NCBI GenBank assembly: GCA_002353885.1
Contig: DEKO01000059.1
Coordinates: 8,328-13,706 of the forward strand
Length of the DNA stretch: 5,379 nucleotides
Direction of reading: 5' to 3'
Origin: Porphyromonadaceae bacterium UBA2720
GTDB lineage: Bacteria; Bacteroidota; Bacteroidia; Bacteroidales; Muribaculaceae
Position numbers and translations under genes: made by a program
Notes under the pieces: generated by a model
What the model was told of the DNA's origin: nothing
Database searches by the model: none
Seen by the model: the letters and a program-made list of their open reading frames with translations, nothing else
In this document: in pieces, positions 1 through 5,379 of the stretch
Layout of the letters: every line of letters starts with the position of its first letter
Numbering within the stretch: position 1 is the first letter of the stretch

Positions 1-642
1 GCCAAGGACTACAAGCGCATCGGCGAGGGCGACACGGGACTCAACACCGGAGGTATGGGGTCGGTATCGCCAGTGAGCTTTGCCGACGAGGTGTTCATGG
101 ACAAGGTGCGCACACGCATCATCGAGCCGACGATTGCAGGCTTGCGGCAAGAGAATCTGCCCTATTGCGGCTTTATCTTCTTTGGGTTGATTAACGTCGA
201 TGGTGACCCGCTGGTCATTGAGTATAACGTGCGCATGGGCGACCCCGAGACTGAGAGCGTGATGCCGCGCCTCAAGAGCGACTTGGTCGACTTGCTCGAG
301 GCTGCCGCCACGGGCCACATGGCCGACGTGGAGGTCGCTATCGATCCGCGCTATGCCGTGACGGTGATGATGGTGAGTGGCGGCTATCCTGGCAGTTATC
401 CCAAGGGCAAGGTCATCACAGGCATCGACACTGTTCAGGACAGCATCGTCTTCCATGCCGGCACGGCGATGGACGACGAGGGCCATCTGGTGACCAATGG
501 TGGCCGTGTGCTGGCTGTCACCAGCTATGGCGCAACTCAAGCCGAGGCGCTGGAGCGTTCGTTCCACAGCGTTCAGCGCATCCACTTCGACGGCAGCTAC
601 TATCGTCGCGACATCGGCTTTGATTTAATGCGCAATGCTTAA
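1..642 (+). CDS. purD: Phosphoribosylamine-glycine ligase (GAR synthetase), C-terminal part
   Basis: This is the C-terminal half of PurD, the cytoplasmic ATP-grasp enzyme that joins 5-phosphoribosylamine and glycine using ATP, the second step of de novo purine synthesis. The reading frame is open from base 1, so the gene starts outside the window; 213 residues remain of a family length near 420-430. Visible family motifs, numbered from the window edge, are GEGDTGLNTGGMG (8-20, the conserved glycine-rich ATP-grasp segment), GFIFFGL (57-63), VIEYNVRMGDPETE (72-85, with Glu74 and Asn76 expected to bind metal), LKSDLVDL (91-98), SGGYPGSYPKG (126-136), VFHAGT (150-155) and VTNGGRVLAVT (164-174). 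The last of these falls in the C-terminal domain. The order and spacing match E. coli PurD closely, and the stop is TAA at 640-642. The frame is intact, with no sign of decay. A membrane protein gene follows on the same strand after about 100 bases with no obvious terminator between them, so read-through is possible. Confidence 0.97.
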   Translation, partial: AKDYKRIGEGDTGLNTGGMGSVSPVSFADEVFMDKVRTRIIEPTIAGLRQENLPYCGFIFFGLINVDGDPLVIEYNVRMGDPETESVMPRLKSDLVDLLEAAATGHMADVEVAIDPRYAVTVMMVSGGYPGSYPKGKVITGIDTVQDSIVFHAGTAMDDEGHLVTNGGRVLAVTSYGATQAEALERSFHSVQRIHFDGSYYRRDIGFDLMRNA

Positions 643-692
643 TGAATAATGTATGATGAAAAATGAATATTGCAGCCACGCCGGTAGCAGCT

Positions 693-720
693 ACTAACAA
701 CTAAAAAACTAACAACTAAA
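693..720. repeat. 13-bp direct repeat ACTAACAACTAAA
   Basis: ACTAACAACTAAA occurs perfectly twice, at 693-705 and 708-720, separated by two bases. It lies in the A/T-rich spacer after purD. Just before it is a stretch at 641-668 made of near-repeats of TGAATAATG and ATGAA. Such degenerate short repeats look like slippage-prone intergenic filler; no function can be read from them. Confidence 0.7.
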
Positions 721-730
721 GTCTAACGTC

Positions 731-746
731 TCAATTCTTGAATTGA
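731..746. promoter_or_regulatory. 16-bp palindrome overlapping the likely TTG start
   Basis: TCAATTC (731-737) and GAATTGA (740-746) are perfect inverted repeats separated by TT. The right arm contains the TTG at 743-745 that I take as the start of the membrane protein gene. The dyad could be a protein binding site or a small leader hairpin, or could arise by chance in A/T-rich sequence. The symmetry is seen directly; any regulatory role is inference. Confidence 0.35.
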
Positions 747-1723
747 AGAAAGATGAGCAATATATTGACCTGCTCAATGGCCGCACATTCATGATTGTGG
801 CGGGTGTGCTGTTGGCTGTCATGGCAGTGATGGCCAGTGGCAAGGTGCCTGTGGCCGAGGCCGGCAGTGGCATCTTCTTTGAGATGCCCACAGTGCTGGT
901 CGAGCCCGGTCTGCCATCTGCGCTGATCAATGTGGCCTGTTTGGTGGCTATCGGCACACTGATGTTGGTGGCCAACAAGGTGTTCAATTTTGTCCGGTCG
1001 ATGACCAGCATTTTTGTCTCGGCATTCTTCTTGCTCGAGCTAGCCGTGCCGGTCACCAGCAGTGTGTTCAACACGGGTACAGCCCTGTGTCTGCTGCTGG
1101 TTCTGGGTGTGTTGGCGTTGTTCGCAAGCTATGAGGACACGCATTCGCAAGGTCGCATCTACCTGACCATGTGCATCCTGGCTGCCGCTTGCATGTGGCA
1201 ATGGGCGTTTGTCATCCTCATCCCGGCATTTGCCATCGGATTTGTCTATATGCGCGCCATCGACTTCCGTGGTGTCCTGGCAATGTTGCTGGGATTGATC
1301 ACCCCTTTCTGGATAGTGATAGGCTTGGGTATTGTCAATCCGCTGACCGACTTCAAACCGCTGCAGATCAATGCTGTGTGGGCCAGCCTGGACCTGTCGC
1401 AGATGCGATTGCTCGTGGGCTGGACTGCCGTGGTGGCTGTGTTGTCCATCATCTTGACGGTGATGAACTTGACCACCATCCTCAACTATCGACTTCAATT
1501 TCGGGTCTACAACGCGTTCTTCATCGTTGTGACGCTGCTCAGCGTGCTGGCCATGTGCGTCGACTACCGCGACATGGTGGTGTTCTTGCCACTGCTCAAC
1601 CTGTGTCTGGCCATCCAGCTGGCACACTCATTCACCCTCAGCACCCAGCCCAAACGCCACTACCTGATGTGGCTATTTGTCGCCGCCACCATGGCCGTAG
1701 GCATCAGTTCGCTCACCCTGTAG
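743..1723 (+). CDS. Polytopic inner-membrane protein, tentatively DUF6427-like
   Basis: The protein has about 326 residues and is very hydrophobic. I count roughly nine or ten membrane segments, near residues 15-31, 58-77, 88-107, 113-129, 139-168, 176-198, 225-243, 257-273, 277-297 and 307-324. The short N-terminus (KKDEQYIDLLNGR) is polar. The segment FVYMRAIDFRGVLAMLLGLITPFW (167-190, in two overlapping parts) resembles the Arg-(Phe)-Arg followed by LLGLxxP pattern I recall from Bacteroidota DUF6427 membrane proteins, often misnamed beta-carotene monooxygenase. That assignment rests on memory and is tentative, and no function is established for the family. No catalytic motif or transporter signature is visible. 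The frame is closed upstream by a TAA at 710-712 and contains no ATG before residue 17, so the start is either TTG at 743 or ATG at 791. I chose TTG because it keeps the polar N-terminus ahead of the first membrane segment. The gene lies 100 bases after purD on the same strand and may share its transcript. It ends in TAG at 1721-1723 before a hairpin cluster. Confidence 0.82.
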   Translation: MKKDEQYIDLLNGRTFMIVAGVLLAVMAVMASGKVPVAEAGSGIFFEMPTVLVEPGLPSALINVACLVAIGTLMLVANKVFNFVRSMTSIFVSAFFLLELAVPVTSSVFNTGTALCLLLVLGVLALFASYEDTHSQGRIYLTMCILAAACMWQWAFVILIPAFAIGFVYMRAIDFRGVLAMLLGLITPFWIVIGLGIVNPLTDFKPLQINAVWASLDLSQMRLLVGWTAVVAVLSIILTVMNLTTILNYRLQFRVYNAFFIVVTLLSVLAMCVDYRDMVVFLPLLNLCLAIQLAHSFTLSTQPKRHYLMWLFVAATMAVGISSLTL

Positions 1724-1748
1724 GTGCCATTCTTACTATAATTGTGAC

Positions 1749-1811
1749 TCACCTGCAAAACTGTGTCAATCAGACTTGAGTGGCACAGTTTTGCAGGTGA
1801 CCCTGTTTTTT
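1749..1811 (+). terminator. Long perfect hairpin followed by a T-tract
   Basis: TCACCTGCAAAACTGTG (1749-1765) is the exact reverse complement of 1784-1800. The stem extends inward by three more pairs (1766-1768 with 1781-1783, including one G-U) to about 20 bp, around a 12-base loop at 1769-1780. Five bases after the stem comes TTTTTT at 1806-1811. The position, 26 bases past the stop of the membrane protein gene and between convergent genes, suggests a Rho-independent terminator for the plus-strand gene. The stem is longer and less G/C-rich than a typical terminator, and the T-tract is slightly displaced. A palindromic repeat element that also stops transcription is an alternative. On the minus strand no T-tract follows it. 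Confidence 0.6.
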
Positions 1812-1818
1812 GAAACAG
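1803..1818 (+). other. Small inverted repeat CTGTTT/AAACAG
   Basis: CTGTTT (1803-1808) and AAACAG (1813-1818) form a 6-bp stem with a TTTG loop. It begins two bases after the long hairpin and contains its T-tract, so the two structures are stacked in tandem. It is too weak to call a terminator by itself. Confidence 0.4.
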
Positions 1819-1830
1819 CCAAGTGCAAGT

Positions 1831-1868
1831 GTGCGAAGCTCGTGATGTTTTCAATCTTCGCACTTTTT
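1831..1868 (+). terminator. Second hairpin with T-tract, plus-strand direction
   Basis: GTGCGAAG (1831-1838) pairs perfectly with CTTCGCAC (1856-1863) across a 17-base loop and is followed directly by TTTTT at 1864-1868. An outer helix of GCAA (1825-1828) with TTGC (1867-1870) could extend it past a small internal loop. This has the layout of an intrinsic terminator reading on the plus strand, a backup to the longer hairpin upstream. The large loop lowers confidence. Read on the minus strand (after rnr) it has A residues before the stem and no T run after it. Confidence 0.5.
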
Positions 1869-1894
1869 GCAGGCGTTTCGCGATGTGATTTCCA

Positions 1895-1912
1895 TGGGTG
1901 ACGCGCCACCCA
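1895..1912. other. Short G/C-rich inverted repeat downstream of rnr
   Basis: TGGGTG (1895-1900) and CACCCA (1907-1912) form a perfect 6-bp stem with a 6-base loop. It lies about 42 bases beyond the rnr stop on the minus strand. No T-run follows on either strand, so it is not a standard intrinsic terminator. It could act as a 3'-end stabilising hairpin of the rnr mRNA, but this is inference. Confidence 0.3.
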
Positions 1913-1953
1913 CAGCCCCTCCAGTCTTAGGAGGAGAACAGCTTAGCCATTGC

Positions 1954-4347
1954 CTAGCGGCGGCGCTTGTTGCCGCCGCGGCCCTTGCTGCGGCTGCCTT
2001 TGCCGCGCTTGCCGCCGCCCTCGACCACGTCGCGGCGGGTGGAGTTGCCACGGTGACCGCGCTTCTGGCGGCGCGAGGCACTGCCGCCCTCGTGCTCGGC
2101 ACGGCGTTTGTCGTCGCGCGACAGGCGGGCAAGCACACCGGCATTCTGTTCGGTGATGGGCTCGCGGTCGATGCGGTGGGTGCCGGCGGGATGCTTGTCG
2201 TCGACCACGACAAAGTCGAGTTGCTTGGTGATGAGGTTGGCACGCGCCACCTGGATGGTGATGGGGTCGCCCAGCTGATAGGCATGGCGGCTGCGGCGGC
2301 CACGCACCAGATAGTTGCGCTCGTCGTACTCATAGAAGTCATCGTCCAGGTCACGGATGGGAACCATGCCCTCGCAGTGTGTCTCGTCGACCTCGACATA
2401 GATGCCCCACTCGGTCACGCCAGAGATGTGGCCGGCGAAGACTTCGCCTAGGCGGTCGCCCATAAACTCGACGGCCTTATACTTGATCGAGGCTCGTTCA
2501 GCCTGTGCTGCCAGGGCCTCCTGGCTGCTGCAGTGCTGGCACTCCTCCTCCAGCTGCTCCAGGTTGACACTGCGGCTGCCCTTGACGCTGTAGCGGTCGA
2601 GCAGGCGGTGCACCATCATGTCGGGATAGCGGCGGATGGGCGAGGTGAAGTGGGTATAGTAGTCAAACGCCAGGCCATAATGTCCGATGTTGGTGGACGA
2701 GTAGACTGCCTTGGCCATCGAGCGGATGGCCAGAATCGAGAGCAGCTCTTCCTCGGGCTGGCCTGCGGCTTTCTCGAGCATCTGGTTGATGCTGCGGTTG
2801 ATGTCGCGTGCAGTGCCGGTGGTCTTGATTTTGTAGCCAAAGTGGGCGGCCACCTCGGCAAAGTTGGCCAACTTCTCTGCATCGGGTGACTCGTGCACGC
2901 GATAGACAAAGGCCTTGGCTTTCTTGCTGGGGGGCACCTTGCCGATGTGAGCGGCGACGGTGCGGTTGGCCAGCAGCATGAACTCCTCGATGAGTTTGTT
3001 GGCTTCCTTCGACACGTGGGGCACCACAGCGATGGGGTGTCCCTGCTCATCGATGTCAAACTTCAGCTCTTCGCGGTTGAAGGCCACCGAGCCGCCCTCG
3101 TCGAAGCGACGTGCCCTGAGCTTCTGCGCCAGGTCGTTGAGCACCAGTATCTCGTCTTTGAGTTCACCTTGTCCGGTTTCGATAATCTGCTGTGCCTCGT
3201 CGTAGTCAAATCGGCGGTTGCTGCGGATGACCGTGTGGCAGATCTCATATTTCTTGACCTTGGCCTCGGGGGTCATCTCGAAGATGACCGAGTGGGTGAG
3301 CTTGTCCTCGTCGGCACGCAGCGAGCAGATGTCATTGCACAGGCGCTCGGGCAGCATCGGGATGGTGCGGTCGACCAGATAGACCGACGTGGCACGCTCG
3401 CGAGCCTCACGGTCGATGACGGTGCCGGGAGTGACATAGTGTGTCACATCGGCGATGTGCACGCCAATCTCCCAGTTGCCGTTGGGCAGCTTCTCGATCG
3501 ACAGTGCGTCGTCGAAGTCCTTGGCGTCGGCAGGGTCGATGGTGAACGTGGTCACTCCGCGCATGTCGCGGCGGCGGGCCACCTCCTCATCGGTGATGCC
3601 TGCCTCTAGGCGATTGGCTGCGCGCTCGACGTTCTCGGGATACTTGTAGGGCAGCCCAAACTCGGCCAGGATGGCGTGGATCTCGGCATTGTTCTCGCCG
3701 GCGCGCCCCAGCACGTCGACCACCTCGCCGATGGGGCTGTTGGCATCTTGGGGCCACTCGATGATGCGTGCCACCACCTTGTCGCCCGTCTGTCCGCCCT
3801 CCAGCTTGTCGAGCGGGATGAAGATGTCAGTGGCCAGGAACTTGCTGTCGACCACCAGGTGGGCAAAGTATTTCTTGACTTGCAGTGTGCCAGTGAACAC
3901 CTGCTCTTTACGTTCTAAGATTTGAATAACCTCGGCCTCGGGCTCCTGGCCCATGCGTGCTGCGCTGATGTGCACGCGCACGCGGTCGCCATGCAGGGCG
4001 TGCATCGAGTTGCGCTCGGCCACCATGATGGGCTTGCCGTCGGCGGCACCGATGTCCACGCTGTTCTTGCCGTTGCTGCGGCGGATGAATGTGCCCTCGG
4101 CCACCATCGAGCGGCTGGCGGCCTTGTAGCGGCCCACGGCCTCTTCGACGACAAAGCCGTCGACTGCCAACTGCTCCAATATCTCGACGATGATGGCGCG
4201 CTGCTTGGGACTCTTGGCGCCCACGGCGGCACTCACCTGCTTGTAGTTGAACGCTGCGCCTTCCTCCTCGTTGAAGAAAGCGATCACGCGGTCTTGAAAC
4301 TCGCGGCGCTCTTGCTTGAGCGACTTCAGTTTATCTTTTTTTGCCAT
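1954..4347 (-). CDS. rnr: Ribonuclease R, 3'-5' exoribonuclease
   Basis: This complete 797-residue RNase R is a cytoplasmic processive 3'-5' exoribonuclease of the RNase II (RNB) family that degrades structured RNA, including rRNA and mRNA fragments. In order: an N-terminal winged-helix-like segment (about 20-75), two cold-shock-type OB folds (about 80-150 and 151-210), the RNB catalytic domain (about 255-590), an S1 RNA-binding domain (about 634-717) and a basic tail. The catalytic motif DPADAKDFDDA (271-281) has Asp271, 277, 279 and 280, spaced like the four metal-binding aspartates of E. coli RNase R. Further RNB signatures are IGVHIADVTHYV (294-305), LPERLCNDICSL (332-343), YRVHESPD (482-489) and HFTSPIRRYPDMMVHR (566-581). 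The last 57 residues are low-complexity Gly/Ser/Arg/Lys with about 22 Lys or Arg and end in KRRR. Basic tails are known in RNase R, but this one is Arg-rich. The ATG at 4345-4347 gives a full N-terminus and lies just after a Bacteroidota-type promoter. The stop is TAG at 1954-1956. The gene is monocistronic in this window, convergent with the membrane protein gene and divergent from the lipoprotein gene. Confidence 0.97.
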   Translation of the reverse strand: MAKKDKLKSLKQERREFQDRVIAFFNEEEGAAFNYKQVSAAVGAKSPKQRAIIVEILEQLAVDGFVVEEAVGRYKAASRSMVAEGTFIRRSNGKNSVDIGAADGKPIMVAERNSMHALHGDRVRVHISAARMGQEPEAEVIQILERKEQVFTGTLQVKKYFAHLVVDSKFLATDIFIPLDKLEGGQTGDKVVARIIEWPQDANSPIGEVVDVLGRAGENNAEIHAILAEFGLPYKYPENVERAANRLEAGITDEEVARRRDMRGVTTFTIDPADAKDFDDALSIEKLPNGNWEIGVHIADVTHYVTPGTVIDREARERATSVYLVDRTIPMLPERLCNDICSLRADEDKLTHSVIFEMTPEAKVKKYEICHTVIRSNRRFDYDEAQQIIETGQGELKDEILVLNDLAQKLRARRFDEGGSVAFNREELKFDIDEQGHPIAVVPHVSKEANKLIEEFMLLANRTVAAHIGKVPPSKKAKAFVYRVHESPDAEKLANFAEVAAHFGYKIKTTGTARDINRSINQMLEKAAGQPEEELLSILAIRSMAKAVYSSTNIGHYGLAFDYYTHFTSPIRRYPDMMVHRLLDRYSVKGSRSVNLEQLEEECQHCSSQEALAAQAERASIKYKAVEFMGDRLGEVFAGHISGVTEWGIYVEVDETHCEGMVPIRDLDDDFYEYDERNYLVRGRRSRHAYQLGDPITIQVARANLITKQLDFVVVDDKHPAGTHRIDREPITEQNAGVLARLSRDDKRRAEHEGGSASRRQKRGHRGNSTRRDVVEGGGKRGKGSRSKGRGGNKRRR

Positions 4348-4375
4348 AATGGTTTGATGTCAGTGTTAGAATTCC

Positions 4376-4409
4376 CAAAATTACTATTTTTGTGCCATAT
4401 ACACGCAAA
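4376..4409 (-). promoter_or_regulatory. Predicted Bacteroidota-type promoter for rnr
   Basis: Read on the minus strand, TAATTTTG (4383 to 4376) matches the -7 consensus TAnnTTTG of Bacteroidota primary-sigma promoters. A TTTG (4409 to 4406), inside a run of seven T, lies 22 bases upstream as the -33 element; this spacing is at the long end of the usual range. The -7 box ends 28 bases before the rnr ATG, which implies a leader of about 20 bases. No Shine-Dalgarno sequence is seen, as is usual in this phylum. Confidence 0.6.
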
Positions 4410-4420
4410 AAAATCGTCAA

Positions 4421-4455
4421 TTTCGACAAAAATCAAATAAAATTAACTACCTTTG
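4421..4455 (+). promoter_or_regulatory. Predicted Bacteroidota-type promoter for the exported protein gene
   Basis: TACCTTTG (4448-4455), followed by C, is a perfect TAnnTTTG -7 element on the plus strand. The -33 position is weak: TTTCG at 4421-4425, 22 bases upstream, is the best candidate. The -7 box ends 17 bases before the ATG at 4473, so the leader would be only about 10 bases, A-rich, without a Shine-Dalgarno sequence. This placement argues for the 4473 start, because starts further upstream (for example 4392) would lie before the promoter. Confidence 0.65.
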
Positions 4456-4467
4456 CCAAAAATCAAA
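4427..4467. repeat. 11-bp direct repeat CAAAAATCAAA flanking the -7 box
   Basis: CAAAAATCAAA occurs perfectly at 4427-4437 and 4457-4467. The copies are 30 bases apart, close to three helical turns, and sit on either side of the TACCTTTG element at 4448-4455. They could be a pair of same-face binding sites controlling the downstream gene, but A-rich sequence makes chance repeats likely. Confidence 0.35.
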
Positions 4468-4472
4468 GAAAT

Positions 4473-5264
4473 ATGAAAACTATCCGATTGATGATTTGTG
4501 CAGCGATGGTGCTCGTCGCCATGGGTTGCCATGCAAGTGAGAACAAGACTGCGGCACCTGTTGCCGCGAGTGTGCCATCGCCGGCACCCACCAGCCAGAC
4601 GGCAATCCGCCAGCGTGTTGAGCAGATGCGGCAGGTTGACTATGAGCACCAGGACGAGATACTATCGGCCAGGCTGCTACAGGCCTTGAATCATGCACAC
4701 AGCATCTTCAACATCAGCGAGGATGACACCTATGTGGGCTTTGAATGGAACGCCAATGTCCTGGATGTGTGTGGCGACAAGGAGCCACAGGTTAAGATTG
4801 GCAATGTCCAGGTAGTCGATGACACACATGCCAAGGTCGACATGCGCTATGTCGATCAGCCGTGCTATGACATCCCCTACGTGCTCTACTTGGTGTGGGA
4901 GAATGGCAATTGGATGATTGATGACGTTGATTACCCTGAGTCGGAGGAGGATGGTTGGGGCAACCTGCGCAGCCAATGCGACTCGTACTACAATCTTATG
5001 GTCGAGGCCTACAAGACCGACCCAGCACAGGATATCTTGGAGAACATGCTCTCGATGGAGCCCAGCGAGGAAAATTTCCAAGACCCGGGCACCATCTATT
5101 ACAAGAACCCCAAGGAGGTGCTCAAGCTCATCAATCAAATCAACAACGGTCACGAGTTGTTCAAGAAGAATCCCGGCTACACGCCGGCCATGGGGCAGAA
5201 AATCGAGCAAATGCTCGAGCGAATCAGCAATAAAGCCGCTCGCTATGTCTTTGTCGAGCGATAG
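4473..5264 (+). CDS. Exported protein, probable lipoprotein, with DUF3828/NTF2-like domain
   Basis: The protein has 263 residues and begins with a signal peptide: MKTIR, then a hydrophobic stretch LMICAAMVLVAMGC with Cys19 as the likely lipidated residue. The lipobox is imperfect (Ala, Met, Gly before Cys), so signal peptidase I cleavage after CHA (residue 21) is the alternative; export is likely either way. A Pro/Ala/Ser-rich linker follows (27-43). Residues about 62-155 then resemble the DUF3828 (NTF2-like) pattern: LSARLLQAL, a D-D-x-Y segment at 84-87, VGNV-like IGNVQVVDDTHAKVDMRY (109-126), and LYLVWENGNWMIDDVDY (138-154), the typical strand ending in a Trp-Ile-Asp-Asp-Val motif. The C-terminal part (165-263) is polar and probably helical, and I do not recognise it. 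Mature-part cysteines are at 100, 131 and 169. No enzymatic motif is seen and no function is known to me. The in-frame extension up to 4392 is rejected because it is A/T-rich, overlaps the promoter and would bury the signal peptide. The gene is divergent from rnr, with no cotranscribed partner in the window. Confidence 0.9.
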   Translation: MKTIRLMICAAMVLVAMGCHASENKTAAPVAASVPSPAPTSQTAIRQRVEQMRQVDYEHQDEILSARLLQALNHAHSIFNISEDDTYVGFEWNANVLDVCGDKEPQVKIGNVQVVDDTHAKVDMRYVDQPCYDIPYVLYLVWENGNWMIDDVDYPESEEDGWGNLRSQCDSYYNLMVEAYKTDPAQDILENMLSMEPSEENFQDPGTIYYKNPKEVLKLINQINNGHELFKKNPGYTPAMGQKIEQMLERISNKAARYVFVER

Positions 5265-5297
5265 CCGAGCTCCCGCGCCGAACTAACGTCTAAAAAA

Positions 5298-5330
5298 GTA
5301 GTAAAGAAGTAGGGTAGTAAGGTAGTAAAG
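5298..5330. repeat. Degenerate GTAGTAAAG short tandem repeats
   Basis: GTAGTAAAG occurs at 5298-5306 and again at 5322-5330. GGTAGTAA is tandemly duplicated at 5313-5328, with a related AAGTAG between the copies. The tract follows the exported protein gene and an ACTAACGTCTAA stretch. The motif CTAACGTCT at 5283-5291 also occurs in the spacer after purD (723-731). These look like recurrent intergenic filler of this genome; no gene or RNA is evident. Confidence 0.6.
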
Positions 5331-5354
5331 CCGTTACATTGTTGTGGCGGTAGA

Positions 5355-5372
5355 GACGCGCCATGGCACGTC
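5355..5372. repeat. Near-perfect palindrome, possible dispersed intergenic repeat
   Basis: GACGCGCCATGGCACGTC (5355-5372) is an 18-base palindrome with one mismatched pair (C5359 with A5368), which would be a G-U pair in the opposite-strand RNA. It sits in a G/C-rich patch starting near 5342 and follows TGGCGGTAGA. I recall similar GACGCGCCATGGCGCGTC-like sequences as repeated intergenic elements in other bacterial genomes, which is memory only. The element may continue beyond the window. There is no T-run, so it is not a clear terminator for the upstream gene. Confidence 0.45.
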
Positions 5373-5379
5373 CGCAGCC

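Noticed and set aside
684..694. Small dyad GTAG-CAG-CTAC after purD as a terminator
   Set aside because: A 4-bp stem without a T-run is too weak.
1040..1627. Minus-strand open frame of 195 codons inside the membrane protein gene
   Set aside because: Its translation is His/Gln/Asp-rich low complexity, as expected for the complement of hydrophobic codons. The plus strand gives a coherent membrane protein.
1660..1863. Minus-strand open frame of 67 codons across the hairpin region
   Set aside because: It spans the long inverted repeat and overlaps the end of the membrane protein gene, with no motif or promoter.
1867..4440. Long open frames on the plus strand opposite rnr (for example 1867-2451, 2893-3609 and 3922-4440)
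   Set aside because: They are antisense to a complete, clearly recognised rnr gene. They arise from its G/C-biased codons, show no family motifs, and their translations are Val/Ala/Gly/His-rich artefacts.
4392..4472. 27-codon N-terminal extension of the exported protein from ATG 4392
   Set aside because: It crosses the TAnnTTTG promoter, is Lys/Asn-rich from A/T-rich DNA, and would place a signal peptide internally.
4677..5210. Minus-strand open frame of 177 codons opposite the exported protein gene
   Set aside because: The plus strand has a signal peptide, a promoter and a family-like domain. The reverse frame is a shadow with no promoter.
5237..5260. Inverted repeat CGCTCG/CGAGCG at the end of the exported protein gene
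   Set aside because: It is only 6 bp, lies inside the last codons and has no T-run, so it is not supported as a terminator.
1..5379. CRISPR array, tRNA or rRNA genes, insertion sequence, phage or toxin-antitoxin genes
   Set aside because: I looked for regularly spaced repeats, cloverleaf-like segments, transposase motifs and small paired genes, and saw none.

Overview
This window looks like ordinary chromosomal housekeeping DNA from a member of the Bacteroidota, most likely Bacteroidales. The evidence is threefold. Bacteroidota-type promoter elements (TAnnTTTG at -7) lie in the one divergent intergenic region. Shine-Dalgarno sequences are lacking in front of the genes. G/C-rich coding regions are separated by A/T-rich spacers that carry short degenerate repeats. 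I cannot name the genus; a Muribaculaceae- or Prevotella-like genome would fit.

Layout from left to right. (1) Positions 1-642 hold the C-terminal half of purD (GAR synthetase, purine synthesis), cut by the window edge. (2) Positions 643-742 are a short spacer with a 13-bp direct repeat and a 16-bp palindrome. (3) Positions 743-1723 encode a polytopic membrane protein of about 326 residues, tentatively DUF6427-like, with an apparent TTG start. (4) Positions 1724-1953 are a gene-free convergent spacer holding a long perfect hairpin and two smaller ones, probably the transcription stop region. (5) Positions 1954-4347 on the minus strand hold a complete rnr gene for RNase R, with its catalytic aspartates and a very basic tail. 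(6) Positions 4348-4472 are a divergent promoter region. (7) Positions 4473-5264 on the plus strand encode an exported protein, probably a lipoprotein, with a tentative DUF3828/NTF2-like domain. (8) Positions 5265-5379 are non-coding, with degenerate GTAGTAAAG repeats and a palindromic GACGCGCCATGGC-type element that may be a dispersed repeat running off the window end.

The genes do not form a single pathway. purD and the membrane protein gene point the same way and may be cotranscribed. rnr and the exported protein gene are transcribed divergently from back-to-back promoters. I see no phage, transposase, CRISPR, toxin-antitoxin, tRNA or rRNA sequence. I found no convincing new biological system. 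The items worth checking are intergenic: the hairpin cluster, the palindrome at the TTG start, the repeats at the right edge and the direct repeats around the lipoprotein promoter.
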